A stretch of DNA of 64,000 nucleotides from the NCBI GenBank assembly GCA_945910005.1, contig OX246746.1, positions 17,774,995-17,838,994 of the forward strand. The letters are read 5' to 3'. Position 1 is the stretch's first letter; every line of letters begins with the position of its first letter. Below the pieces are notes generated by a model. It was given only the letters and a program-made list of their open reading frames with translations. It was not told the DNA's origin and did not search any database. This document shows, in pieces, positions 12,901 through 24,900 of the stretch. The translations under genes were made by a program, and so were the position numbers. The DNA comes from Isoperla grammatica. Its lineage: Eukaryota; Arthropoda; Insecta; Plecoptera; Perlodidae.

Positions 12901-15900
12901 TAGGTATGCTGTGCAAGCCCTAGGAATATTCAAGCCTTTTATAAATTTTTGGACGGTATAGATATTTGTGATATCTTTAGATTAGGCAATGCTCGTAAGT
13001 CCTAAAGTAGGCTAATGTGCGACTTGTTGCGATGTAAATTTATTTCTCAACTGTCTCTGCCGCGAGTGGTGAGGATGGCGAGGAGTAAGGGACCTAGGGT
13101 TGCCAATTATTGAATATGAAAATACGGGAATTTTAAAATTGATGTGAAATGTAGAGGGAAAGAGGACGGCAATGTCCCAGTTCAAAGGTTCAAAATGCTC
13201 AAATGCTGGAAACTGTGTACTGTTAGTAGGCGGAAGTTTACGAAATGTGTATTTTAAAACAAATTGTGAAAATACGGGAAAACTGATTCCCGTGTAGAGT
13301 TGATACGGGAAGCGGGAAATCACAGTGGAAAACGGGATTTCCCGGGAAATACGGGAGAGTTGGCAACCCTAAAGGGACCCAACCTTACCAGTCATTAAGA
13401 TAAAAGTGTGCATGTGAACATTTTATTTCTTGAAATGAACTGTCCTCGTCTCTCTTTCAATGTTTCTCATACAACATTCATAAGTCACAGTGTCGGTGTT
13501 ATGGTGTGTGCCAGATAACAGATTCATGTTGCTCAATTGGTATCGGTTGGTATTGTTGGGTGAAGTGGTCCATTTGGTATTAATGTTTCAACTGCCCCAA
13601 CGGCTAACTAGGGCTTTACCCCAGATCACCTCCAATGCGCAAAAACAAGGGCTTATGCACTCGGGATTGTTAACGCAATAATAACGCCACAGTAATGGTT
13701 TTGTTTAATTTTCGAACCGCATGACCTTGACTGAAGGAAAAATGTGCCGTGCGTTGCCCGTCACTAGAAGTGTGGGTTGGCTAGGTAATATTGCCCCCAC
13801 TTGACATTGTCAGTGATTCTACGATACTTCTTGGATGAGTTAAAATAACATGTTGTGATGTTTGTAATGGGATGGGAATCACCTATTTTGCTTTTATTTT
13901 GTTTTTGAAAAATTATTTTCATTATTTTCAATTAAAATTATTTTATGAAAAATTATTTCGTGTAACAATGGTGTAGCTAAGCTAAGTAACTTCTTGAATG
14001 ATGTTGCCACAACAGTAACTGCTTTCAATCCACATCAAAGTGTCTGGATGTTCCAACTGATTGGAATCTCTGTGCGACTGCTATCGCAATTGACATACAA
14101 ATGGAACAAAAAAACAAAACAAGTACCATAAAAGTGGAATAGAAATGCTTGCGAAACCACTTGATTGTCACGCCCGAGACATTACATGCAGCGCTGTTGC
14201 AGTGCCACGTTATGCCCAGAATAATCCGTTTCAATGCCCCGCTCTTTTTTTTTAAATCATTTAGGTACAAGCTGCTAGTACAAGCTGCAGACATGAAGTT
14301 TTTGATAAGTATTGTGGGGAAGACTAGATGGGACAGGATAAGGAATGACAACATAAGAAACCAACTAGGCGTAAGGAGTTTATTAGAGCTTATTGGAGAG
14401 AGAAGATTGAAATGGTTCGGACATGTCAAGAGGATGGAAAGAGAAAGATTGCCGAGGAGAATGCTAGAGCTAGAGATTCTAGGTAGAAGAACGAGAGGAA
14501 GACCACGACAAAGATGGCACGACAAAGTGAGGAAGGATGTGGAAATGCGAGGAGGGGACTGGAATGTAGTTGAGGGGGAAGAGTGGTGGCAGGATAGAAG
14601 AAGATGGAGAGGCTTATCTTCAATGCCGACCCAACGCAGAGTTGGACGTGGCAACAGATGATGATGATGATGATGATTTAGAACGTAGCTGTTCGAATTT
14701 CTTGTTTGAATCATGTGCTACTACCTAGAAGGTTTGCTAAAAACATTCAAGTTATATATTTGTATCCAATATGTTGCACTAGTTGTTTCTTTTGGCACTT
14801 GTTACACGAATATTTGGTGTGTCTAGTAAATGAGAGCTAATATAACTGGAGATGGACAGAGAACTTGGCATACACCAACTTGACTGTCAACTGGTTAATA
14901 ATCTACACTTTGGTTTTGAGAAAATATAAACAGCGATTAATTTAATTAGTTTTTAGTATAGTTAAATAACGTAAATACCCACACGACAGTACTTGACAGT
15001 TCTACGGGATGTACTATCCGTACAGCATGTAAATACCGGTTTTCATAATTGTTTGCTTTAATGCATTAATATCGAAAAGCAAGCCTAATTAGTATACACT
15101 TTCTTTCAGCGCATCCTAATAAGATAGTGCAAGCACCAATACAGTTAACAGTCCGATGGGTTTGGGATAACTGTATTGCTCCACCAAGCAAGGGCCACAA
15201 CAACACAGCTAAAGGTGGTAACGAGAATGATGAAGGGCAACTGAATCATGCGGGAATCAATGATGAAGGTGTAGCCCATGACCCCGAGCATCACGAGACC
15301 TGGCAACTGAATCATGCGGGGATCAATGAAGAAGGGGTAGCCCATGACCCCGAGCATCACGAGACCCGGCAACTGAATCATGCGGGGATCAATGAAGAAG
15401 GGGAAGCCCATGACCCCGAGCATCACGAGACCCGGCAACTGAATCATGCGGGGATCAATGAAGAAGGGGTAGCCCATGACCCCGAGCATCACGAGACCTG
15501 GCAACTGAATCATGCGGGGATCAATGAAGAAGGGGTAGCCCATGACCCCGAGCATCACGAGACCCGGCAACTGAATCATGCGGGGATCAATGAAGAAGGG
15601 GTAGCCCATGACCCCGAGCATCACGAGACCCGGCAACTGAATCATGTGGGGATCAATGAAGAAGGGGTAGCCCATGACCCCGAGCATCACGAGACCCGGC
15701 AACTGAATCATGCGGGGATCAATGAAGAAGGGGTAGCCCATGACCCCGAGCATCACGAGACCTGGCAACTGAATCATGCGGGGATCAATGAAGAAGGGGA
15801 AGCCCATGACCCCGAGCATCACGAGACCCGGCAACTGAATCATGCGGGGATCAATGAAGAAGGGGAAGCCCATGACCCCGAGCATCACGAGACCCGGCAA

Positions 15901-18900
15901 CTGAATCATGCGGGGATCAATGAAGAAGGGGTAGCCCATGACCCCGAGCATCACGAGACCCGGCAACTGAATCATGCGGGGATCAATGAAGAAGGGGTAG
16001 CCCATGACCCCGAGCATCACGAGACCTGGCAACTGAATCATGCGGGGATCAATGAAGAAGGGGTAGCCCATGACCCCGAGCATCACGAGACCCGGCAACT
16101 GAATCATGCGGGGATCAATGAAGAAGGGGTAGCCCATGACCCCGAGCATCACGAGACCTGGCAACTGAATCATGCGGGGATCAATGAAGAAGGGGTAGCC
16201 CATGACCCCGAGCATCACGAGACCCGGCAACTGAATCATGCGGGGATCAATGAAGAAGGGGTAGCCCATGACCCCGAGCATCACGAGACCCGGCAACTGA
16301 ATCATGTGGGGATCAATGAAGAAGGGGTAGCCCATGACCCCGAGCATCGCGAGACCTGGCAACTGAATCATGCGGGAATCAATGATGAAGGTGTAGCTCA
16401 TGACCCCGAGCATCACGAGACCCGGCAACTGAATCATGCGGGGATCAATGAAGAAGGGGTAGCCCATGAGCCCGAGCATCACGAGACCCGGCAACTGAAT
16501 CATGCGGGGATCAATGAAGAAGGGGAAGCCCATGACCCCGAGCATCACGAGACCCGGCAACTGAATCATGCGGGGATCAATGAAGAAGGGGAAGCCCATG
16601 ACCCCGAGCATCACGAGACCCGGCAACTGAATCATGCGGGGATCAATGAAGAAGGGGTAGCCCATGACCCCGAGCATCACGAGACCCGGCAACTGAATCA
16701 TGCGGGGATCAATGAAGAAGGGGTAGCCCATGACCCCGAGCATCACGAGACCCGGCAACTGAATCATGCGGGGATCAATGAAGAAGAGGTAGCCCATGAC
16801 CCCGAGCATCACGAGACCTGGCAACTGAATCATGCGGGGATCAATGAAGAAGGGGTAGCCCATGACCCCGAGCATCACGAGACCCGGCAACTGAATCATG
16901 CGGGGATCAATGAAGAAGGGGTAGCCCATGACCCCGAGCACCACAACATCAATAAAACCGGAAGAGAGCAGGGCTAGTAACAACAACTGTATGACAGTTG
17001 ATTTCTGAAATGCTTTGAGCATAAATTTTTATACAAGTTTATCATTAGTTTTTAAGTCAAACTAGGCTAGGCCTACATGAGATCTCTTAGTTTTTCAAGA
17101 GTATACATTTTTCACTGTGTGTTTTTCACTGTTTTTATACAGTTTTTCACTGTGTCGTGATTGTAGGACGTGGTTTATGCTCTTGAGCATTCTATAAATA
17201 TTAAATATTTAACATAGTACTGTGCATTTCATTCTTTTTATGACCTCTATAAAGTAGTCGTTAGCATAAAACTGCTTCATGTTAATCTATGGTGGGTTGT
17301 GTGGTATGTTCAGGAACACTGCACATTTTGATTGGAATGATATTTCGTATGTTCTCGTGTAATTGCGTGAGAGAGATAGGTTTGTCGTTAGGTATGACCA
17401 AAACACCTGTATTGAGATGGAGAGCTGCTTCAAATTCCGTGTGAGTCACCAAAAAGGTGGACATTTTCCAACATGGTGGCTTTTTTTAATGAAAATAAAA
17501 TTTAGCTCGATAATGTAGACCTCAAAATTGAATAAATTAAGCATTGCACAGTGTTAGATCACAAAGCTCTAATGCGGGAGATCACCGGTTCGATACCCGC
17601 CCATCGGCAATCCAGACTGAATGGTTTTCACCAGGTTTTCTTCAATCACAAGGCAAATGCTGGGATTGAGTCATACTAACAGCCCTCGGACATTTCTTCC
17701 CAACAATTCCACAAAACCAAAATACCTAGTTAGTCCCCTAAGCCTCCTGTATGTCTGTTACCCCGCGGACATTTCTTCCCAACAATTCCACAAAACCAAA
17801 ATACCTAGTTAGTCCCCTAAGCCTCCTGTATGTCTGTTACCCCGCCTTGCCTCCCCTTGCTTACCTCGTCATGTTGTGACAACGCCAAGTTAAGCAGGAG
17901 CAACTCTCAGCAGCCAATCAGCACGCACCACCACCACTACCAGTTTCAAGATACGAGCTCAAATACAAATGTGTGTAGTAATTTTATCTTCTTGCTTTGA
18001 ACGTTACTGTTTTGTGTAAGCCAACATCTCTTAAATTTGACATAGTTGTTAAAGGTGTATTAATGAAGGGTCGTCTTGAATATGTTTTTCGGGCGTATGC
18101 TGATGCACGTCCATGTTCCTGGCAGTGGCCTTAGATTATATGTGACGCCTAGGCCGAAATTATTTATTAATTTAAGGCTATATACATTTCGACTGCGATG
18201 TTGATTTAGCAGGAACGAGAGATAGGCCATGCGTGACCTTGGCAAAAGTAGAGCCACAGTGTCACTTGGCCATCCCAGGGCTGGCCGCTTGCATGAAAGT
18301 TGTTTGGTGGAGGGAGGGGGGGGGGGGGGGTTAAGTGACAACTGAGGAGTGAGGACGGTCGCACATCGCATGAAACCACTCGTCGGCGCCAAGCCCTCCA
18401 TGGCCGGTTGCACACAGTATAGTATTACAAGCGGCGCGTTTATTGTTTCGAGAGATACAGTAAACGTGTACACGCATTAAAGCGTTTACACGTGTACACT
18501 ATCCCATCCCTACAAGTGAAGAGATGTACATATCACTAAAGAAAACTTTAAACTGGAAGGCACCAGGTAAGGATAAAGTGCATAACTTTTGACTAAAACA
18601 TTTCGTTTAGTTACATTTCAAATTAGCAGAGGCTTATACAAACATTTTGAGGGAGCCAACTGTTAACAAAAGGTGTAACACTTGTTATACCAAAAATAGT
18701 GAAACAAAGAATCCCTTAAATTATCATTGGCCAATCACACATTTGTCAACAATATACAAAAGTAAAACATCAATATTCAATTTTATCTGATCGAATGTAC
18801 GCATTTGTGGAATCTAACGATTCTATTCCAAAAGAATAAAAAATATGTTCGAGGGGCTCATATTTGTGGCATGTAGACTACAAGAAGGCGTTCGGTAGTA

Positions 18901-21900
18901 TTCCACTTGGATGGATCATAAAGGTGTTACAGAAATGTATGAAATCAATCCACTTATAATAGAGTTTCTATTGGAAGCCATGAAACAATGGAACACATGG
19001 ATGGTAATAAATACAGTATCTCAAATATGTTGACAGAAGGAATTCCCAACATCAAGGTACCATTTTTCAGGGTGATCGACTCATTATCGTAGTTGTTTTG
19101 TGTGTCTCATGCCCTTGGCTAACAAGTTAAATAGTACGCGCATGGGATATAAGTTGGAAAAATAACTAAGCACGAGATTTCCCATTTGTTCTATATGGAT
19201 GATATTTTAAAGATATTTGCAAGAAATAATTATGGTTTACAAAACTTCTTCAAATTGTTGCAAGCTAGGCCTATCGTAAAGACCAATTGGAATTGGCTTA
19301 GAAAAATGTACAAAAGCAGCGTTCCAAAGAGGGCAGCACATTGAATCATCAGGTATAGAATAAAGTGAGCACATTACAATGTGGGATCTTGAAATCACGA
19401 AATCTTACTAGTACTTAAGAATAGATGAAGAATAATAGATTAGAAATAGAAGATTTACAGTATACCCTGAATAGAAATAAAGGGTTTATAAACAAGAAAG
19501 AAGTAATAAGAACCAAGTAATTGGACTGTACACTGTTCCTTGTCACACATAAATTAAAACACAATATTTCAAACCCTGATCAGAGCTCTTCAACAGACAA
19601 AAACACACTGTGCACACACTTGGAGTGTGTTTTTGCCTGTTGAAGAGCTCTGATCAGGGTTTGAAATATTGGGTTTTAATTTCTGTGTGACATGTAACAG
19701 TGTACAGTCCAATTACTAGGTTCTTATAACGTTTTACCTGTTCTACTGTGTGTCCGTTTTAACTAGGTAAGAAAGAAGTAAACTGTAATCTTACCTGTTG
19801 AACAGAAGCCGAGTCGTGTCGGTGGGTGAGATTAGGTTTATCCCGTGAGAGGCACACCGGCTTATGTTGACGTTACTGATGACGGGAGATCGAGCGATAC
19901 TCTGAACGGCCGGAGACTTCTCGCTGTGCAGAATACCAGCACCGCTGATGTTGACATACTCAAGTACGGATTCGGCTCGTTGCGAGGTCATATGAGTGAC
20001 CACGTCGTGGATACGATGCTCGTACAGGTTTTGTTCGAACTCTCCGTTGGCAAACCTGAACAAGATAAGATACAGACGTTAAAACTGTGAACATGTATTC
20101 CCAGGTCATATGAGTGACCACGTCGTGGATACGATGCTCGTACAGGTTTTGTTCGAACTCTCCGTCGGCAAACCTGAACAACATGAGATACAGACGTTAA
20201 AACTGTGAACATGTATTCCCAGGTCATATGAGTGACCACGTCGTGGATACGATGCTCGTACAGGTTTTGTTCGAACTCTCCGTTGGCAAACCTGAACAAC
20301 ATGAGATACAGACGTTAAAACTGTGAACATGTATTCCCAGGTCATATGAGTGACCACGTCGTGGATACGATGCTCGTACAGGTTTTGTTCGAACTCTCCG
20401 TTGGCAAACCTGAACAACATGAGATACAGACGTTAAAACTGTGAACATGTATTCCCAGGTCATATGAGTGACCACGTCGTGGATATGATGCTCGTACAGG
20501 TTTTGTTCGAACTCTCCGTTGGCAAACCTGAACAACATAAGATACAGACGTTAAAACGGTGAACATGTATTCCCAAGTCATATGAGTGGCCACGTCGTGG
20601 ATACGATGCTCGTACAGGTTTTGTTCGAACTCTCCGTTGGCAAACCTGAACAACATGAGATACAGACGTTAAAACTGTGAACATGTATTCCCGTCCATGA
20701 CAAATAATGATACAGTAAAAGTGGAACAATAAACAGTTCATATGCCTAAGAGATGGAAATGAAAATACTGTACATATTTTGAGAAGCAATTTTGATTTAT
20801 CAAGCGTGTTACTTTTTCAAAGGTTGCCGCCCTGCAAAGAAGACATCCATACCTCAAACGTCTGCAGAAAGTGAAAAAATCTGCGTATGTCTCGCAATGT
20901 TGGTTGTAGGCCTAACTAACCACAGGTAATCTGTAATCCTGTCGTAGTAGTCGATTTCGGGATAAAAACACCGTTTAGTGTACGGACCCATATTCAATTT
21001 AATTACCGGGTTTTTTCTTATGGAAATTTGCATGTATATGATTTTCACTCCTAAGCAAGAATACAAAGTACATGAGACTGAAATAACTGCATGTCAATTA
21101 TGAACTAAGGGTTTATTGTGCTTTCCAAACATGCAGCCTAACTTAGAGTGAAATATTGGCATTGGTTACATAGGCCTACAGAATTAATGTTCCACTGAAT
21201 GTAGGCCTATACTGACGGCATTTTGATTGGTGCACAGGGTGTGGGCTACTCAAACGGAGACATTTTTGTGATACAGTCAAAATACAGTAGAACCCTTCAT
21301 AAGTAATTCTCAAAATAGGTGTACTGCGACTTGTTTTCCTGGTTTCTGGTATCTCTCGTGACTAATTTCCTTCTTATGTCCTAATCACCAATTGAATTAA
21401 AAAATAATCTAGGCATATCACTCAACTTCCCCTCTAACTCAAGTTATGTTTGTTATATTTGTGGACAATATTTGTATGTATATATTGTGGACAAAATAGG
21501 CCTGTAGCAAAATTTGTTTAACGAGTTATCAGCAAAACTTGGAAATTCTAACCACAGCAGTAAAATGTAACATCACTTCAAAGAATTAAATACCTACTAA
21601 ATATGATACATTTGCACGTCAAAAACAATCTCGTTGATAGTTTGATAATTCTTGACAATCCGATATTACCTGACGCCTCCCCAATAATCCTGGGTGTGGT
21701 CCAAGTTGGTTTCTCCGCAATGAATGAAGACAAACTCGGTGTTCCAGCTACATTCGTGTCTGTGTCCGTACAGTTGTCCGTTGAGTCTGACAGCGCAGTC
21801 TTGGTATCTATCCTCGTCGCCGACGCATTGTAGCGGTTCCGGCCAGGACCAAATGCGACTCAACGAGTTTGGATGGTACTCGACGCGTACACCGTGAGAT

Positions 21901-24900
21901 ATGTAGACGTTCAGGGGGTCGAAACCCAGTTCTCGGCAGACGACCTACGACAATCAGCAGACAATCAGCAATCACTATTTGCTGGTTGGCTGTGAACCAC
22001 TCGTTTATGACAAAAGCATCTGTAAGGTAAAGGTCTCTCACACCAAGAAGTAAGATAGTGTCAGGGGAGTCAGGACCGCCCACAATTAGTTTCCAACTTA
22101 GCAAGTGCGAATCACTAACGTTTTCCCCGATTATCTAGTACAATTTGGTTGCGTTAAGTTTTTTGACGGAAACCTGCTTGCACGTTTCCTTGTACGTTAC
22201 CTACCGTCAAAAAACTTACCGCCACCAAATTGTACTATAGATAATCGGGAAAAATGTTAGTGATTCCCGCTTGTTAAGATGGAAACTAAATGTGGGCGGT
22301 CCTGATACTTACTTCTTGCTGTGAGAGACCTATAGTTTCGGACACTTATATAGAGTTCCAAGCTCATTTTTCTATCAGTAAGGATTAAAAGAAATAAAAT
22401 CTTTAGAAAAAAAAAGCAGTTTGTCAATGTTACCTGTGCATTCCGCTCTGAAAAGTGATCATCACAGAGAGGCACCCATTGCATCGTAGTGTAGTTGTAG
22501 TATTCCAAGAACCCCTCATTCATTGGCATTGCATCTAGAAAGTTAAAACATAGACATACTATAAGATTAAAAAGCTTACTCACTGAACTTAATAACTTAC
22601 AGGAAAACACGCAACACCTTTTGATGAACTAGATAGGTTAACCATTTCTATGTCAAGCCATTGGCAAATGTGATGTCGCATGATCCGACTAGCATTGACT
22701 AACATTGTACCTTCCTTTCGTTAGTCAATAGTAAGTGTGCGAACGCTTACACGCAAAACCTACGATTCAACTCGCTTAGCCTAAACTATTTTCCAGTATA
22801 AGAAACGTAGCGGCAAATGCAGATTTCAAAGCCATTGATGGTCTGTGGGGGTTGGACACGCGTCAGTCATAGCCACATGGGGTAGCTGGCTTGACTCATC
22901 CCGGACGGGTTCGACATCATTTTCTAATAGCCTAAACTTGTAACATATTGTATAGGGTGTGCGAAAATAACGCCATGTTTTGCTAATACTTGCAGTGTTG
23001 TGCGCAACACCACGATTATTAAGCACTTATCACTAATGACTATATGATAACAATAATATATAACTATGGGTAGGCTTACATGAGTAATTTACAGATTATT
23101 ATAAAAAATACCGCGTTACACAGAACACAACAATGTTACCAAAAGCGTACACAACCCGTATCACACGGTAGCTCCTGTATGTCGTAAATACAGCAGCGAA
23201 CTGAACCCAAGTTGCTGAGACAAATTGGGTGTGTTGTGACAGTCGATGCATCAGTGATTGGCGTGTCCACAAAGACGATGCTAATAACATGTTAACTCTC
23301 GGTCTTTGAATGTGCTTGAGGTCCGCTACGTTTCTTATACTGGAAAATACTTTAGCTTTGAAGCAAAGACCCTAGAAGCGGTAACAGATACGGTTGCTAA
23401 CTGGGTTATTATGCATTGAGATCGAAAATAGTTCTAGAATAGGGGTCCAGGCAACATTTAATTTAGGGGGGGTTTAGGGTCATCCAAATCCATAAATTTT
23501 TTGTGTAGAATATCAGTCTTACCTAGTTGTTGGTCGGGTGTAGCTATTGAAGTACAGTTCCTTCCCGTACACAGTCTAATGGATTCCTTGCCCTGATTAG
23601 CCAGAGCTCTGGTAAAACGGTTGCCCTCATAGTTTGCTTTCTGTACAGGTCTCATGATGATCTCGTCAGACCTCCGACCCTTGGCCATCAGCACACCCAG
23701 CACCAATATGCCCACGTTCGGTGCAAACTCCATCACAACTCCGGGAGCGATCGCCAAGGTTGCCTGCAAACACAACATAGAGACTTTGTAAGTTAGGTCG
23801 GTCGAATCAGATCCTTTGCACAGTCACCGAGGTGGTCAAAAGGAAATACAAAATAAGGTGGGCATTTGGATCGCAAAGAGAAAAGGCACAACAAGTATGA
23901 TGAAGATGTGAGAAAGTAGGAAGAGAAAAAATAATGAAGGCCATGTGAGGACTGGCAGGAATGAGAAGAGAGATGATCAACGAGAAACAGGATGATTAAA
24001 GGTCATGCACAAGAACCCTCTTTGCACGTTCCGGTCACCACGAGGAGGAACAATGAAAGACTCGACTCTAAGGAAGTATGTATTTAAATGAGTTAGACAA
24101 AGTAAGTTGTATTCAGAGTCTGTAGATGGGCAGAAGCCAAGGATGGTAAAAACGATATATACATAAGATCCAGAGAACAATATTCAAGGGGACAAACACG
24201 AACAGCAGATTACTTAACCATTTAAGTGGGCGTGGCATGACATCTATAGCTGTCATTATGATTTCTTTGGCGGCTGCGAATGACTGTAATGATTTATTTA
24301 TCTTTCATTACTTTTTTGGTATATAATGTGAGGAAAGAATCTAACAGCTTGCCTTTCGACGAGGTCTTGTTCACTCGAGAGAAGACTTCTCTCGAGTGAA
24401 AAAGACCTCAGTCGAAACGTCTCGTTATATTTGTATTATGTTTCATGTGTACTTTAAACTCGCAAATCCGTCATCTTACACGAAGGTAAGCTGTTGGATC
24501 CTTTCCTCACATTATATACCATTCCAGCCGATTGGCACCTACTTTCATAATCTTCATTACTTTTCTGTTATAATCTTTCTTTTCTGGCACGAAATCATTG
24601 TCAGGATCATAAAATAAGGGTTCAACTAATATATAATTCTGTAAAATGATTTTTTCTCTTTTACTCCTTTAATATAGGCTTTTGTTCTGCAACAGTTATA
24701 AAGTAATGTATCGTTGAGCTTACCCCGGGCATAATGGTGATATCGGCATTCACCACGTAGGGTCTATCTCTCGGCTGTAGAGTGAGGGACCCCTTCAGTC
24801 GACCCCCGAGGTTATCCAGATCAACCACCGAGGGAGGGTCCCAGGAGACGGACACAGAAGAGTCGATACTGTCCTCCATCAAGAACGGGCGGAAATTAGC

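Noticed and set aside
14025..14714. 229-codon minus-strand frame
   Set aside because: Antisense of the LINE fragment at 14262-14680; HHHHHH comes from the GAT repeat.
15238..16953. CRISPR-like array
   Set aside because: Contiguous tandem repeat without unique spacers, in animal DNA.
15127..16977. 616-codon plus-strand frame through the 66-bp array
   Set aside because: It has no ATG anywhere, starts at GTG, and its unit changes are radical (Trp/Arg, Val/Glu). It is open because the unit length is a multiple of 3.
19960..20789. Series of ~104-codon minus frames (RFANGEFEQNLYEHRI...)
   Set aside because: Read-through of the 118-bp intronic array; they alternate frames, lack donors and repeat exon 21 start sequence.
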